From positions 36,566,748 to 36,630,747 of the forward strand of contig CM054138.1 of the NCBI GenBank assembly GCA_028751875.1: a DNA stretch of 64,000 bases, in the 5' to 3' direction. How positions within the stretch are numbered: the stretch's first letter is position 1; every line of letters starts with the position of its first letter. Made by a program: the position numbers and the translations under genes. Below, one piece after another: positions 52,800-64,000 of this stretch. The notes beneath the pieces were generated by a model. That model was given only the letters and a program-made list of their open reading frames with translations, searched no databases and had not been told where the DNA came from. Source of the DNA: Rapana venosa (lineage: Eukaryota; Mollusca; Gastropoda; Neogastropoda; Muricidae).

Positions 52800-53515
52800 T
52801 GTTCCCCTGTGGGGATGCTGGGGGCTTGTCAGTTTAAATACTTAAAATAGCATCCCTTCCATCTGGAAATTCTGTGCTAGGAATTCTCTCATTTTTTATC
52901 CCTTTAAAAAATTCTTATTTTTTTAATTTGAGGATAATTGAATAAACACTCATGTACTTTTTTACATCCACATGATCCAGACCCCATGTTAATGCAGTTC
53001 TGTAAATTTTGTCATCCATTCACATGGCATATAATGGCATACTCTTCCAAAAATCGAAACGGGCTTTAAAGTGTGTGCAAGTTGTTCTGCGTGTGTTCGC
53101 ACATGGGACCTTGGTTTATAGTCTCATCCGAAGGACTTCTGGGGAGAGTGGAGTCAGCACTGATGTTAACTCCAGAGGAAAACTCCTCTTGAATGAGATT
53201 TGAACCTGGGTTAGCAGATCACAAGCACAGTGCACATCACTCTAACCACCAGGCTATCCTGTTCCACGCTTTTTGTTTCTCTGCCTTGTTCCTTTTCTTC
53301 CTGTCACCTAATTGTAATTGTTGATTTTCTGCCTTCTTGGTCCATTCTTCTGCTTTTTTCTCAGAAAGGCTGAAAAGATAACAGTTCTCTCCTAGGTGAA
53401 GTCAGATGCACTGGGCCTGACTTGTTAGGCTCTTAACCGTTATACAGCAGTACAATGCATTTTCACTCATATGACAGATTGATAGTTGCTATCTGAATGT
53501 TTGATGAAGAAACAA
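52800..53515 (+). repeat. R1 repeat, copy 4, split by a SINE-1
   Basis: R1 begins cccctgtggggatgctgggg and breaks at about 52905. It resumes at about 53265 with tgtttctctgccttgttcct and ends near gttgctatctgaatg. The intervening 360 bases are a minus-strand SINE-1. Confidence 0.75.
52910..53262 (-). mobile_element. SINE-1, near full length, nested in R1
   Basis: From the tail (tgaggataattgaataaaca) to the decayed head (accaggctatcctgttcc, the inverse of the A-box region). It contains the conserved block ggtttatagtctcatccgaa. The B box is mutated (tgaacctggg). Confidence 0.85.
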
Positions 53516-53589
53516 TCCTTTTGTCAGGGTTGCAGTCTCAGTTAAACTTAAGTTAATCACTAAATCAGTGGCATGTTTTGTAAGAGATG

Positions 53590-55110
53590 ATGATGTTTGA
53601 GGAGACTCTTACATTTACAGAATCCTTTTGTTGATGTATGCAGACAATATGGCTTTAGTCTCCGATTCCATAGTAGTTATACCTCCAAAAGAGAACAGAA
53701 TGCTTTGGAAAAGTACTGTAACTGTAAGAAATTTGATGTGGTTTACTTTAACACTATCCCTATGTTAAGGGAGAGAACCCCTATTTGAAGTATTTCCCAG
53801 TGCATGTGCACTGTGCACAGTTGTATGCTACTGTAACCCAGTAGTGAGTGATACGAAGGGTTAGTAGATAGTTGGTTACCCTGTAGTGGGTTACTCATAG
53901 GGAAAAGGTCAATTTATGGACAAAACCAAAGTAGAACTTTGTGTTAAAAAAGTGGTAGATTTATTAAATCAAGTGAAAGGCCTTCTCCTTCTGCTGGCAA
54001 ACAGCTTGATTCAGGTTGAACCCAAACACAATTATCTTGGGGTTCTTTTTTGAGCTATACTAAACTGGTCAAGATATAATATAGATTTAACATCTCTGGC
54101 AAAGTATTTATCATTAGCTGGAAGTAGAAGATTCTGCTTTAGACTAAAAAAAATTCCAGCCACTACTCTGTCTGATTAAAATATTTGACACCCAAAAAAC
54201 TTTTTTCTTGTTCCTCATCTACTCTGAGGTTCACCAATGGTGAGATTTTAATTTTGCGTATGCAACCAGTTTTACCCACCACTTGAATGTAGCCGTATTC
54301 TGAATTCAAGGATGATGTTTAAACACAACAGCTATGTGCATACATATGGTTTAACAAAAAAAAAGTCCTCTGTTCTTCCGAAAGGCAGAACAGGTTTCTA
54401 ACATGTGTGGTAGATGTTCTTTGTGCATTCGTACAACGTATGGGGCCTTGATAAACAGTCCATCCAGACTTTCTTTGAGGGAGTGGAGTCAGTACTGATG
54501 TAAACTTCAGGGTAAAATTCCGAATGACTCCATTATAAAACCGGTCTTGTGATGTGGACCAGAAATCTGAGGATTTCAGAGGTATGATGCTGTTGAACAA
54601 GTACACATCAAATTGTGCAAGATGATTTTGGGAGTAGGAAGAGATGATCATGTTGAAAAAAACAATTCTGCTCTTGAAGAATGTTGCAGATTTTCTATTC
54701 ATATGATATATAGATATATCTGTAGATGTTTTTGAAAGTTTTGTTCATCTTGTAAAATACTGGTGCAGACTTTTGTCCATGTCTCATTGTTTGACAGTAT
54801 ATACCCTAAATAATGCTACAAAATATTGCAAATGCGCAATTGAGCTGGCAAGCTGTAATTTATAGGCTTCTTGAGTAAGACAAAGAATACTGTTGTGTAC
54901 ACATGGCTTTGGCTATGCATGGGAAATGCAAGATGTTAGAAATATGCTTAGTTTCTTGTCTGAGTTTAAACAATTAAGTAAGTACACATGTATGGCCAAG
55001 AAATGGCATGATTCCCTTTCATTACATTCTCAGTAATTTTCATTACTGCAAGTGTCACCCAAAAATTATATTTAAGTCAGATTCACATGATGAGGTGATG
55101 AACACTGTCT
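53590..55110 (+). mobile_element. Very decayed LINE-A-like RT remnant
   Basis: LLLMYADNMALVSDSIVVIP near 53618-53680 corresponds to the LADD box region (here ADN). NYLGVLF near 54030-54050, then NWSRYNIDLTSLAKYLSLAG match the LINE-A block YKYLGIYFSARLSF and what follows. At 54893-54960 THGFGYAWEMQDVRNMLSFL aligns with the LINE-A C-terminal part KHGFGDVWLNQDVGSINVFI. Stops are everywhere. A SINE-1 fragment (54365-54530, minus) interrupts it. Confidence 0.65.
54365..54530 (-). mobile_element. SINE-1 fragment, diverged
   Basis: Matches the SINE-1 body on the minus strand: gttcttccgaaaggcagaac, acatgtgtggtagatgttct and gagggagtggagtcagtact. Confidence 0.65.
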
Positions 55111-55947
55111 TTTTTTTTTTTTTTTTTTGATGAACACTGTCATGTTGTGTTTACTAAGGTGTAGTAAATTGCCTCTGAATAACATGACCCATCTGAACCA
55201 ACAAATGAAAGATTCCCTTTGCAAATGATGTGACAAATAATTATTATGAAGATCTGTATCATTTTATGTTGGTCTGTCCCAAATATGCTACTCTTTGTTA
55301 GTTTGCAACAAGTTTTTTTTATAATTATATGATATAGTATATTACTACTGCTTCCCATTAGAATTAAAGTCACAGTTATTATGTAACTAAAAACATGACA
55401 GAGAAACAGGTATATTAAAACTTAGAAACAAAATTATTCCTGCCTCATACTAATAGTAGTAATAGTTAAGACTCTGTCATGCTTACAGTTACATTACATT
55501 ATCTGAAACGATATGAACATACTATGTTGTATGCTTTTATTGCATTAAAAGTCTGTTGTTGTGCTTAATAACCTGAATAATGACCATTATATATCTATAT
55601 CATGTCTCCTGTTCATATGTGCCATATCTATGGCCTGCAAAAACTGAATAGACCATTATTTTCCTTGTCATGTAGTGATGTGTACTGTAGGGTATGGTCT
55701 TCATCAAATGTTTGATCTTGACCCATCAAATATTATTGTGCAGTGAGATTATGTTGTATTGTACTGTAATCTATTTTAAGTCATGGCAGATTTATCTGAG
55801 TAAAAAAGTAAAATTCAGGTTGCTCTCCCCGGGGAGAGCACATCACCCAAAGAGCAGTGCCTCCCATAGTTATTTTTCTTTTCCTGTCTGCATTTGTATT
55901 TGTTTCCCTATAGAGTGCCTTTTTTCTTTAAAAAAGAGAGTAAAAAG
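55111..55947. other. Unclassified sequence before the gap, with a palindrome
   Basis: There is a poly-T run at 55112-55128 inside a short direct repeat (gatgaacactgtc). A perfect 20-bp palindrome, tgctctccccggggagagca, lies at 55821-55840. No gene is recognised. Confidence 0.5.
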
Positions 55948-56447
55948 NNNNNNNNNNNNNNNNNNNNNNNNNNNNNNNNNNNNNNNNNNNNNNNNNNNNN
56001 NNNNNNNNNNNNNNNNNNNNNNNNNNNNNNNNNNNNNNNNNNNNNNNNNNNNNNNNNNNNNNNNNNNNNNNNNNNNNNNNNNNNNNNNNNNNNNNNNNNN
56101 NNNNNNNNNNNNNNNNNNNNNNNNNNNNNNNNNNNNNNNNNNNNNNNNNNNNNNNNNNNNNNNNNNNNNNNNNNNNNNNNNNNNNNNNNNNNNNNNNNNN
56201 NNNNNNNNNNNNNNNNNNNNNNNNNNNNNNNNNNNNNNNNNNNNNNNNNNNNNNNNNNNNNNNNNNNNNNNNNNNNNNNNNNNNNNNNNNNNNNNNNNNN
56301 NNNNNNNNNNNNNNNNNNNNNNNNNNNNNNNNNNNNNNNNNNNNNNNNNNNNNNNNNNNNNNNNNNNNNNNNNNNNNNNNNNNNNNNNNNNNNNNNNNNN
56401 NNNNNNNNNNNNNNNNNNNNNNNNNNNNNNNNNNNNNNNNNNNNNNN
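55948..56447. other. Assembly gap of exactly 500 N
   Basis: 500 consecutive N bases; a round number indicates a scaffolding gap of unknown true length. ORFs drawn across it are meaningless. Confidence 1.
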
Positions 56448-56752
56448 TTTAAGTGCACTCAGAAAGTGGTCAAATTAATATGTAAATCAGTGTTGATTCT
56501 AGGATTTCAGAAAAAGGGCCAAAGGGGCCCCCTACAATGAAAAAAAGGGGGAATTGCCCCCCACCCCGCCCCTTCATAAAAAAGGAGACAAGTAATATTT
56601 GCTTACAATAAAGGAATAATACCCTCAGTACTCTTACTTTCTACTATTTTTTCAAGGAGGAGAAACGAAACAAACAGGCAGTTGCATAGGCAGAAATGAT
56701 TAAATATTCACCTTAATTGTTGCAGATAATCTGCAGTAAACACTGGTGACAC

Positions 56753-56837
<85 letters not shown>

Positions 56838-57342
56838 GGGGAGGAGGGGGGGAGAGAGAGGTGGGTAGAGGGAGGAGAAAGAGACAGGAAGAGAGAGAGA
56901 AAAGGGCTAAGAAAGAGAGAGGGGAGGGGGGTGAGGTCGTTCAATGTAAATTTGTAGTTCCCAGAGTTGGGAGATAGATCTAGATAAGAAGAGGTAAAAG
57001 CTAATATCAAAGGTTTTTTCTCCACTAATGGTACATGGAGTGAAGAGAGAGAGAGAGAGAGAGATGAGAGAGAGGAGAGGAGAGAGAGAGAGAGAGAGAG
57101 AGAGAAGAGAGAACTTGAATATTTAATGAGGGTAATTGGATAAGCCAGAGAAGAGAGAGAGGCCAAATTTGCTATTCCCACATTCAGAGAGATAGATCTA
57201 GGTCTAGATGTTAAGTTAAAGCCATCTCAAAGTCTTGACCCCCCCCCCCCCCCCCCCCCCCCCCCCTTTTTTTTTAATTTTATAGATCATAAATTGAGAG
57301 AGAGAGAGCAAGAGGAGAGAGAGAGAGAGGAGAGAGAAGGAC

Positions 57343-57373
<31 letters not shown>

Positions 57374-58213
57374 AGAGAGAAGAGAGAGAGAGCAAGAGAG
57401 AGAGAGAGAAGAGAAAGACAATGACAATGACAATATTTTATTGTTAATAAAGCTGTAAAAGCCCATTACAAGGGGACAGTGGGAAGGGGACTGGGCACAA
57501 AACACGTATTTTCAGAATACAGAGGTATCATTTTCACAGCCCAAATGGTCGACATGGCATGGATTCCACGACATGGTGAAGTGTTTTACATTACGATTCA
57601 GATGAATTGTGCCTAACACTTTCGCCCATTGCAAATGGGGAAAGGGGGGGGGGGGGAGGGTAACAACAACCACAAACATAATTTTAAACACCGAGTCTGT
57701 GACAGGGCTTCCGTGTCCCTACATTCAGTCTGATCCAGTAACTCGTGCTCTTTCCAACACTGAAAAACCTAACTCACAATATCCTAACCGTCCTGTTTTG
57801 CTCTCTCTCTCTCACACACACACAACATATCACACACATATGCATGCTCACACGCACACACACGCAGCGCACGCACACACACACACCACGCACGCACAAA
57901 CACACGCACGCACACACACATGCACGCACACACACACACGCACGCACATACACAACACACACATACACACACGCGAGCACCCACGCACAAGAGGGTGCGC
58001 ATGCACACACACACAACACACACACACAGCACATATACAGGCAACCACAGTCACTTCTAACCCAGAAAAAATCTGATAGCATCCATCATAACATGTAAAA
58101 CATCCAGCCCCAGCACTAATTCTGTCTTTGATTCGTCACGATCGCAGGTGTCCACAGCTCAGCTTGGAATAAATGCCCCTTTTCCTCCTGAGTCTTTGCC
58201 TGGGTGAGAGAAG

Positions 58214-58253
<40 letters not shown>

Positions 58254-58976
58254 AGAGAGAGAGTACATTTGTTTTTACATTCAAGAGATAGAATAGATTT
58301 GGGCCTTACGTTCAGTGCGCCAACGCTAGCCCCCCTGAACAAGTCCCCCTTACGCTCAGGGAGGCGTTTTTGCAGACGGGGAAATGGCAAAGGGCAAATT
58401 TAAAACCCCCTTAAAAAAATAATGTTCACTCCACTGCCTTTGGGGATTAGAGTTTTTATCAAAAGGTACGCCTCATTGCAACCAATAGTTCCCCGTCGGG
58501 AAGGGCACTGGCCATGAAAATCCTCGCTAAAAAAAAAAAAAAAATGAGAGTCAAATTCAGAGAGGAAAGGGCCCATAAATTTTCAAACCCCCCCTGGGAG
58601 AAACAAAAAAAAAGGAAAGGGGAGAAAGAAACTAAATCACAGTTAAGTTAAAGCCAATATCGAAGTCTTTTTTTTCCAAAGAGAGAGAGGTAAAAATTTT
58701 ATTTTGACAGAAAATAGATCTAGATTTAGATGATAGGTTAAAGTCAAAGTTTGCTTCCCCCCCTTACACTGAGGGAAAAAAAGAGACAGAGAAGGGAAGG
58801 CCAGGATCGCCTTTAAAAATGAAAGCTTTCTGAAGAGTTTATTTTGACAGCTTCCGGGGATCAGCGGGTTTTATTTCAGTACGGAAAGCCATCTTTCCAC
58901 CAGCTTCCTCTACCCTTCACCTGTAGGAAAAAAACCGGTGCAGTAAAAATTTTTCCCTTCGTTTTCCGGGGTTTCT

Positions 58977-61901
58977 AACTTGCCATTGCCGCCAAAGCCC
59001 GGAGGGAAAAAGGAGGAGGTTGGGCGGGGGGCTAGCAACCCCCCCCAAAAAAACAAAGTTTGCTACAGAAACGCCAAAAACACCAAGAGACTATGCCCGG
59101 GAGAGGAGGGCCCCTCGAAAGGGGATGTTGCCCATTGGTGAAAGCCTGGTTACAGAACACAAGGCCGCCCCCCATTTTATCGCCCCAGGACCACAACTTG
59201 GAACGGGAAGTGAGACCATGTATGAACGGGAAAAACAACACAAGTAGCAGCAGAGTGAAAAGCTACAACCAACCCTCACTTTTTGCCTTCATCAGTAAAG
59301 ACCCATTGGACACAGTCAGACAAAGGGATGCTCACTGGAGAGATGGCTATTTCGGCCAGAAAAGACAAGCTCCAAAACAGAAGCGTACGTCATGTTTAAA
59401 AACCCGACAGAAACCCATGGGGGGAAGACAGGAAAAATCATCGGGGCACCCTTGGGACAAGAAGAAGAAATAAGAATAACATCATCCAGTTTTCGCCAAC
59501 TAAGACGGCGAGAAAAACCAAATCATTCACACAGACGCAGAACGTCATTCCCAAAGTACCCAGAAAAAATATAAACACCCGGGTGATTCAATGCCAAAGA
59601 TCGACAAGAAAACAGGGGATGCGGGGGAATGAGGGGAAGACACGATTGGAGAGATGAATGAAAAATGGCGAGGATTTGCAGCTTCTGTGCTATCAACAAT
59701 TGGGTAATGGGGTGGCAGCTTTTTCCCCCCACAAAATAAATAGCCACCGGTAACCAAATAGTGCTGAGAACCAATCGCCCAAAACGCAGGGCCCAAAGAA
59801 ATTCAGAGATCTCTACGGGTTTAAAGGGTGAAAAGGGGGAGCAACTTTGCATCTGACCACCACCTTTGGAGCCAGCTAAAGTAAAGCTGAAGAAGAACGG
59901 AGGGAAGTAACAAAAAGGGGCGAAGACAACCCACCCTAAAAGACTCAAAGATAAATGAAGAATTAAAGCTTCCCTCACCAAAAAGTCCCAAGTCTACAAG
60001 AACTGCTTGAAAAGAGCTGAATCGGACCGGGGAAAAAAGTAAAAGACCGACTAAAAGTCAGGAAGTGGGGGGGCCCCAAGAGACACCAACAGAAGGAAGG
60101 GAAAATTCGGCAGTCACAATGGGCAAGATTAAAGAGAAAGCAAAAAAAGCAGCAGTAAACAACAGCCGGACAAGAGCAGAAAAGGGCCGGGAAAGCAATT
60201 TCACAGAAGCCAAGGGGAAATAAAGGGGAGCGCAAGAACGACAAGCGCAAGACTTTGACACCTGGCAGAGGAAACCGGGAAGCGCAGCCATAACAACTTA
60301 AGGCTGTATGACACCACTAAGAAACCTCAGGGAAGTACAGCAGGCCGAGCACCAGTCAAAGCAAGAAAGGAAACCCATCCGGGGAACAAGGGGCAACGAA
60401 CAATGGGCAAGCCTTTGAGGAATCCTGAACAGACCCCCCCTTAAACCCCCCCATGACCCTGCTGATAGAGACCAGACTCAACTTGAGCAACCAGCCAGGG
60501 AGATCGGAAAACCACAAAATGCGAGAAATGGCAAGGCGCAGACCAGACACACCCAGCAGAAGCACTAAAGGAAACCCTGGGACCAGGGTAGAGATGCGTC
60601 CCCCTTCTTTGAAGATTTGGGAAAGGGGGAAGCCATCAACGGGGGGGGGCTCCTCATTAAGTCCCCAAGAAAGGAGCCCTCATAACTGTGCAACTAAAAG
60701 GGGGAAATGCTTCTTCGGTGCCGGAAAAGTCTTTAACAAAATCCCCCAAGAAAAAAAAAAACAGTCGACCCTCTCCCCGAGCCCAAAACGGCCTTCCGCC
60801 AGGACAATCATCGTAGATCAGTTTCCCACCTTGCGCATCATCGTTGAGCAATCTTTAGAGGGGAAAACTCTTTTATTTTCAACTTTGTTGTTTTATGAGA
60901 AAGCCTTTGACAGGTGGACCCCAACACCCTCTGGAAATTGCTTTGCCACCATGGAGTGCCAAACCAAACTGGTTAATTTATCAAGAAATCCTATGAAAAA
61001 ACCTCCCGGGTGGTCCCTGGAGGGCAAAACCCCAAACAGCTTTTTAGGAAGACCGGGGTCAACAAAACTTCTCCTGTCACCTTTCCTCTTTTCCCGGCAC
61101 GATTGGCCATGAAGACTTTAAAAGGGATAAAAAAAAGGGAAACCAGTGACATGTGGGACCAGCTGGATGTCTCGACTTGCAGAGACCTGGCCCTGCTTCC
61201 ACAGGCCCAAAAGATGCAGGACAAGACTACAGAACAGCCCACCTCATTACAAGTTTTGGCCAAGATCCAGAAGGCAAAACCAAAATTTTCAAACAAGATG
61301 GTGAGGGCCCCCTCACACTAAATGGGGGAAGGAGTGGAAGAATGAGACATTCATACCTGGGGGACATCATTAACATGCAGGGGGGCACAGCGCGATTTAA
61401 GCAAGAAATTGGCAAGGGAGGCAGCGATTGCAGCTGAAGAACCTACTAAGGGTGTCACCCCACAAAGATCGGTTTCAACTCCAACATAAGTCAGCCCCAC
61501 TATAGAGCGGAGAAAGGAGGGCAACAAAACCACCCCTCAAGAAAGTGCAGACCTTTATCAACAGCTGCCCGAACAATCCTCCAAACCACTCCCACACCAT
61601 CGCAACCAAACCTGTGCAACGTACCAACCAGTGCCCGCCGAAAAAGAAAACCGGGCAGGAATGGGGATGATTTGGGGCCACCCTGAAAACCACAGCAAAA
61701 TCACAAGGCAGGCACATCATGGAACCCCCCAGGGAAAACGAAAAAGAGGAAGGGCCAAAAAACACCCGGGGACGCACCTTGAGGGAGAAACCAGAAAGTG
61801 GGATATACCTGGAAAAGTGGAGAGAATAGGGCCCCGGACGAGGACACTGGGGGACGTTTTCGGCGGCCCTTTCTCCAGGGGAGGAGGGCCTAAAAGTAAA
61901 A
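58977..61901 (+). pseudogene. RTE copy within the error-rich duplicate
   Basis: Matches 32799-35978 throughout, including the flanking gggtttct-like remnants, but is broken about every 20-40 bases by deletions and base changes spread over all codon positions. It is not an independent insertion: the same target site and surrounding sequence are present. The errors are more like unpolished long reads than evolutionary decay. Confidence 0.9.
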
Positions 61902-62386
61902 TCCTGGGGTTTTTGAGGTCAAAGAGTGCAAAAAAGGTTACCCGGGAAACCTCATAGAATTTTGCTTAAAACAAAAATATAAGTTTAATCCTTGTGGCAA
62001 ATTGAATGTAGATTTTCTTTAAGACTAAACTTGCACTTGTTGTGTGACTTCGACGGTGTCAACAAAAAGGACATTTCCCATGTCACATACAACAATTGAC
62101 AAAATGCATGCAAACAAACGATTTAAAGATTAGCATGCAAAAATGATGTTTACTTACAGTTTTGGGGCCTCAATTTTTCCACACTTTCGCAACAAGGGAT
62201 CCATCACACTAATTTTTATTTCATTGACCTCAATCTATTCGTTTCTTCAAGCGCGCAATAAAAAAAATTTTTAAAAAAAAAATTTATTATCACAACCAAA
62301 AACACAAACACTACACTACTTTTTGTTCAGGTTTCTACTGCAATACACTTATGTACATGTCACTTGTCTGCATCCTCTGTCACATG

Positions 62387-62611
62387 TCACACATAGGTGA
62401 CATGGTGTGTGGAAAATCTTGAAACAGTGCTGGTGATAAATAAGTGGCAATTCTCATTGTCTAGTTCATCACCACTATCACTATCACTGTCACAATTTAC
62501 AGCAGCATTAATATCTGCTCTTTCCTCTTCATTCAATTCAAACAGGTCAAAATCGTCAAAATTTTTATAAATTTCGTTGTCAGAAAATTGGTCAGCGTCT
62601 TCTTCCTCCAT
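62387..62611 (-). CDS. Acidic ORF, second copy
   Basis: The first 57 codons are identical to those of 36526-36750 (MEEEDADQFSDNEIY through GDELDNEN). After DNEN a one-base loss and a compensating change nearby alter a few residues before the shared end THVTYV or similar. It lies in the well-preserved part of the duplicate and is probably the same locus. Confidence 0.35.
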   Translation of the reverse strand: MEEEDADQFSDNEIYKNFDDFDLFELNEEERADINAAVNCDSDSDSGDELDNENCHLFITSTVSRFSTHHVTYV

Positions 62612-64000
62612 TTTGCACAGGACAAATGGCAGAGAAAAAAATAGTGCAAGTAAAGATATTCTCAATTACTAAAAACTACGAACCCAGGAAGTTTACAACA
62701 CTCTCGTGGGAAAGGAGAAGCAGTGTTTGCATTAACACAACTATTTACCAGAGTCCTGTTCATGCCAGTTACCCGCATGACTGATCACTCCTTATCACTG
62801 GAAAACCAGCTGACAGGACTGAAGGTAGAGAACAGGGCAGAAATTCAGGACGGGGGAAGTAGTTGTCAGCAGATATCCAGTGCTGTAAGGGTTAAATGCT
62901 GTTCTCTAATTAGCACATCCTCCTTTAGTGAAGGCATTGGACAGCCTAGCGCATGTCATGTTCACGGTTCTCAAGCCAGGGCTACTTGTCTCGCCTGATC
63001 TACCAGCTCTGAACCTGCTGGGAAACAGCGTCTGAGATCTCCCCAACGATCTCTGTCCAAATCACGTCACTTATTTCTGCAGTACAAGGCCTCTTGGAAG
63101 ATGACATAAATGAAGAGAAACAACAGTGCAGGACGAGCCACTTTATTACGATGATCGCTTGTAGACGTGAATCAGAAAATTATGCCGCCCCTGGGGTGGC
63201 TACCAACGTAATGACTGCCGCGGGAAACTGACGAGGACAAACTACAGTTTCTGTGGTTGGTCAAAAGTGAGGCGTTAGCCAATCAGAAACTCAACGAAGA
63301 ATTTGGGGGAAGTTCGCTTTTTTTTTAGAATAACAAACAGCAGTTTGAGGGGCACTGTTTGTAAAAAACCCCCTTCCTTATTTTTTTGCTTTTGTTTGGG
63401 TGCATGCCCACATCTTTTTTTGTGGAAATTGAAAAAATCGGGAATCCCAAGGGCGCACCTAGAATCAACACTGTATAATTCAAACTTTGCTGCCAACCTC
63501 TGAAAAATCAAAAAAGGAAAGTACGGGGGTCGGTTTGGGGGGAGGGGTTTTCCCCCTTGAAACTGAACATTTTAAGGGAAAAGGACTTATATTTTTATCT
63601 CCTGAAAAATAGTCAGGAGAGAATATGTGCCGCATTTGAAAAAAAGGGACCGTTGGAAAAAAACCAAAAAATACAATAAAGCTTTTTTTCCCCTTTAAAG
63701 AATAAAAAAATCAGTAGAAAAAACGTTTTTAAAAAATTTTGTTTAGGAAACGAAATGAGGGCCCACCCAGCTCCAAAAAAATTGCTGTACCTTCCTCTGC
63801 CATCTCCCGTAGGTAAATACTATTTATCACCCCCCCAGTAAAAACACTTGTTTATCTTTTGTACTTCGACAATCTAGTCTTAAACCTGCATCCAACTTTA
63901 ATATCCATTTAACTTTCCTGCCCCCTATGACATATGCTTACTAATGAAAAAAAATGCACCAAAGAGAAGCAACTCCACAATCAGTTTTCCACTATAAGAA

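Larger units (their letters stand above)
56453..64000 (+). repeat. Duplicated segment, copy 2 (error-rich) of 30250-38180
   Basis: Colinear with 30250-38180 from the first base after the gap to the window end, about 380 bases shorter. It contains the GA satellites (56755-57115, 57293-57420), the R3 fragment (57420-57700), a (CA)n block (57815-58030) and the small-ORF remnants (58080-58400, 58820-58975). The RTE and the acidic ORF follow. Positions 58300-62280 and 63290-64000 are dense with one- to few-base losses. Positions 62290-63280 are nearly identical to copy 1. Confidence 0.95.

Noticed and set aside
55694..56478. ORFs of 176 to 252 residues across the gap
   Set aside because: They consist mostly of N translated as X.
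56453..64000. A true segmental duplication with duplicated genes
   Set aside because: Same order, same insertion sites, adjacency to a 500-N gap and patchy error density point to an assembly artefact. Read depth is needed to be sure.

Overview
The window is nuclear DNA of a bilaterian animal. It shows spliced genes with GT-AG introns, APE-type LINEs, tRNA-derived SINEs, TTAA-targeting piggyBac elements and very abundant (GA)n/(GT)n microsatellites. The repeat style suggests a mollusc, perhaps a marine gastropod, but that is a low-confidence guess. Most of the sequence is transposon debris; most long open frames are LINE remnants or microsatellite artefacts.

Two conserved host genes can be recognised by piecing together small exons. 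Pinin (PNN) lies on the minus strand. Its start codon is at 47050 and seven coding exons follow leftwards (46932-47050, 42760-42825, 41151-41225, 30009-30078, 18273-18370, 15778-15853, 10831-10986), joining in phase into 220 codons. The remaining exons must lie left of the window. The first coding exon of a TRAPPC6B-like TRAPP subunit lies on the plus strand at 51450-51530. The two genes are head to head 4.4 kb apart, the same arrangement I recall for human PNN and TRAPPC6B.

Layout. 1-1293: an RTE-type LINE with a 5' inversion, inserted in LINE-A. 1294-6540: LINE-A copy 1 (minus), with an ORF1 preceded by a hydrophobic stretch and a 2A-like motif, and an ORF2 carrying a 13-residue tandem repeat. 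6620-18260: pinin introns with repeat families R1-R4, a piggyBac MITE, microsatellites and a 1.1 kb TTAA element. 18400-25500: LINE-A copy 2 interrupted by two SINEs, a TTAA element and a deleted RTE, then LINE-A copy 3. 25500-30000: R4 copy 3 and a 5'-truncated RTE with a clean target-site duplication. 30250-38180: GA-rich satellite, three possible small host or cargo ORFs and a full-length RTE, bracketed by a perfect 16-bp inverted repeat. 38768-40999: piggyBac element with a transposase fossil. 41750-46930: SINEs, LINE fragments and a second MITE. 47600-50460: a CR1/L2-like LINE broken by a SINE. 51870-55947: R1 copies, SINEs and a decayed LINE.

A 500-base N gap at 55948-56447 is followed by a second, error-rich copy of 30250-38180 that runs to the window end. 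It is best explained as an unpolished haplotig or false duplication rather than extra genes.

The transposons form a readable insertion order: RTE into LINE-A, piggyBac into LINE-A, R4 and another LINE, SINE into LINE and into R1. All of this lies in or beside the long pinin introns.
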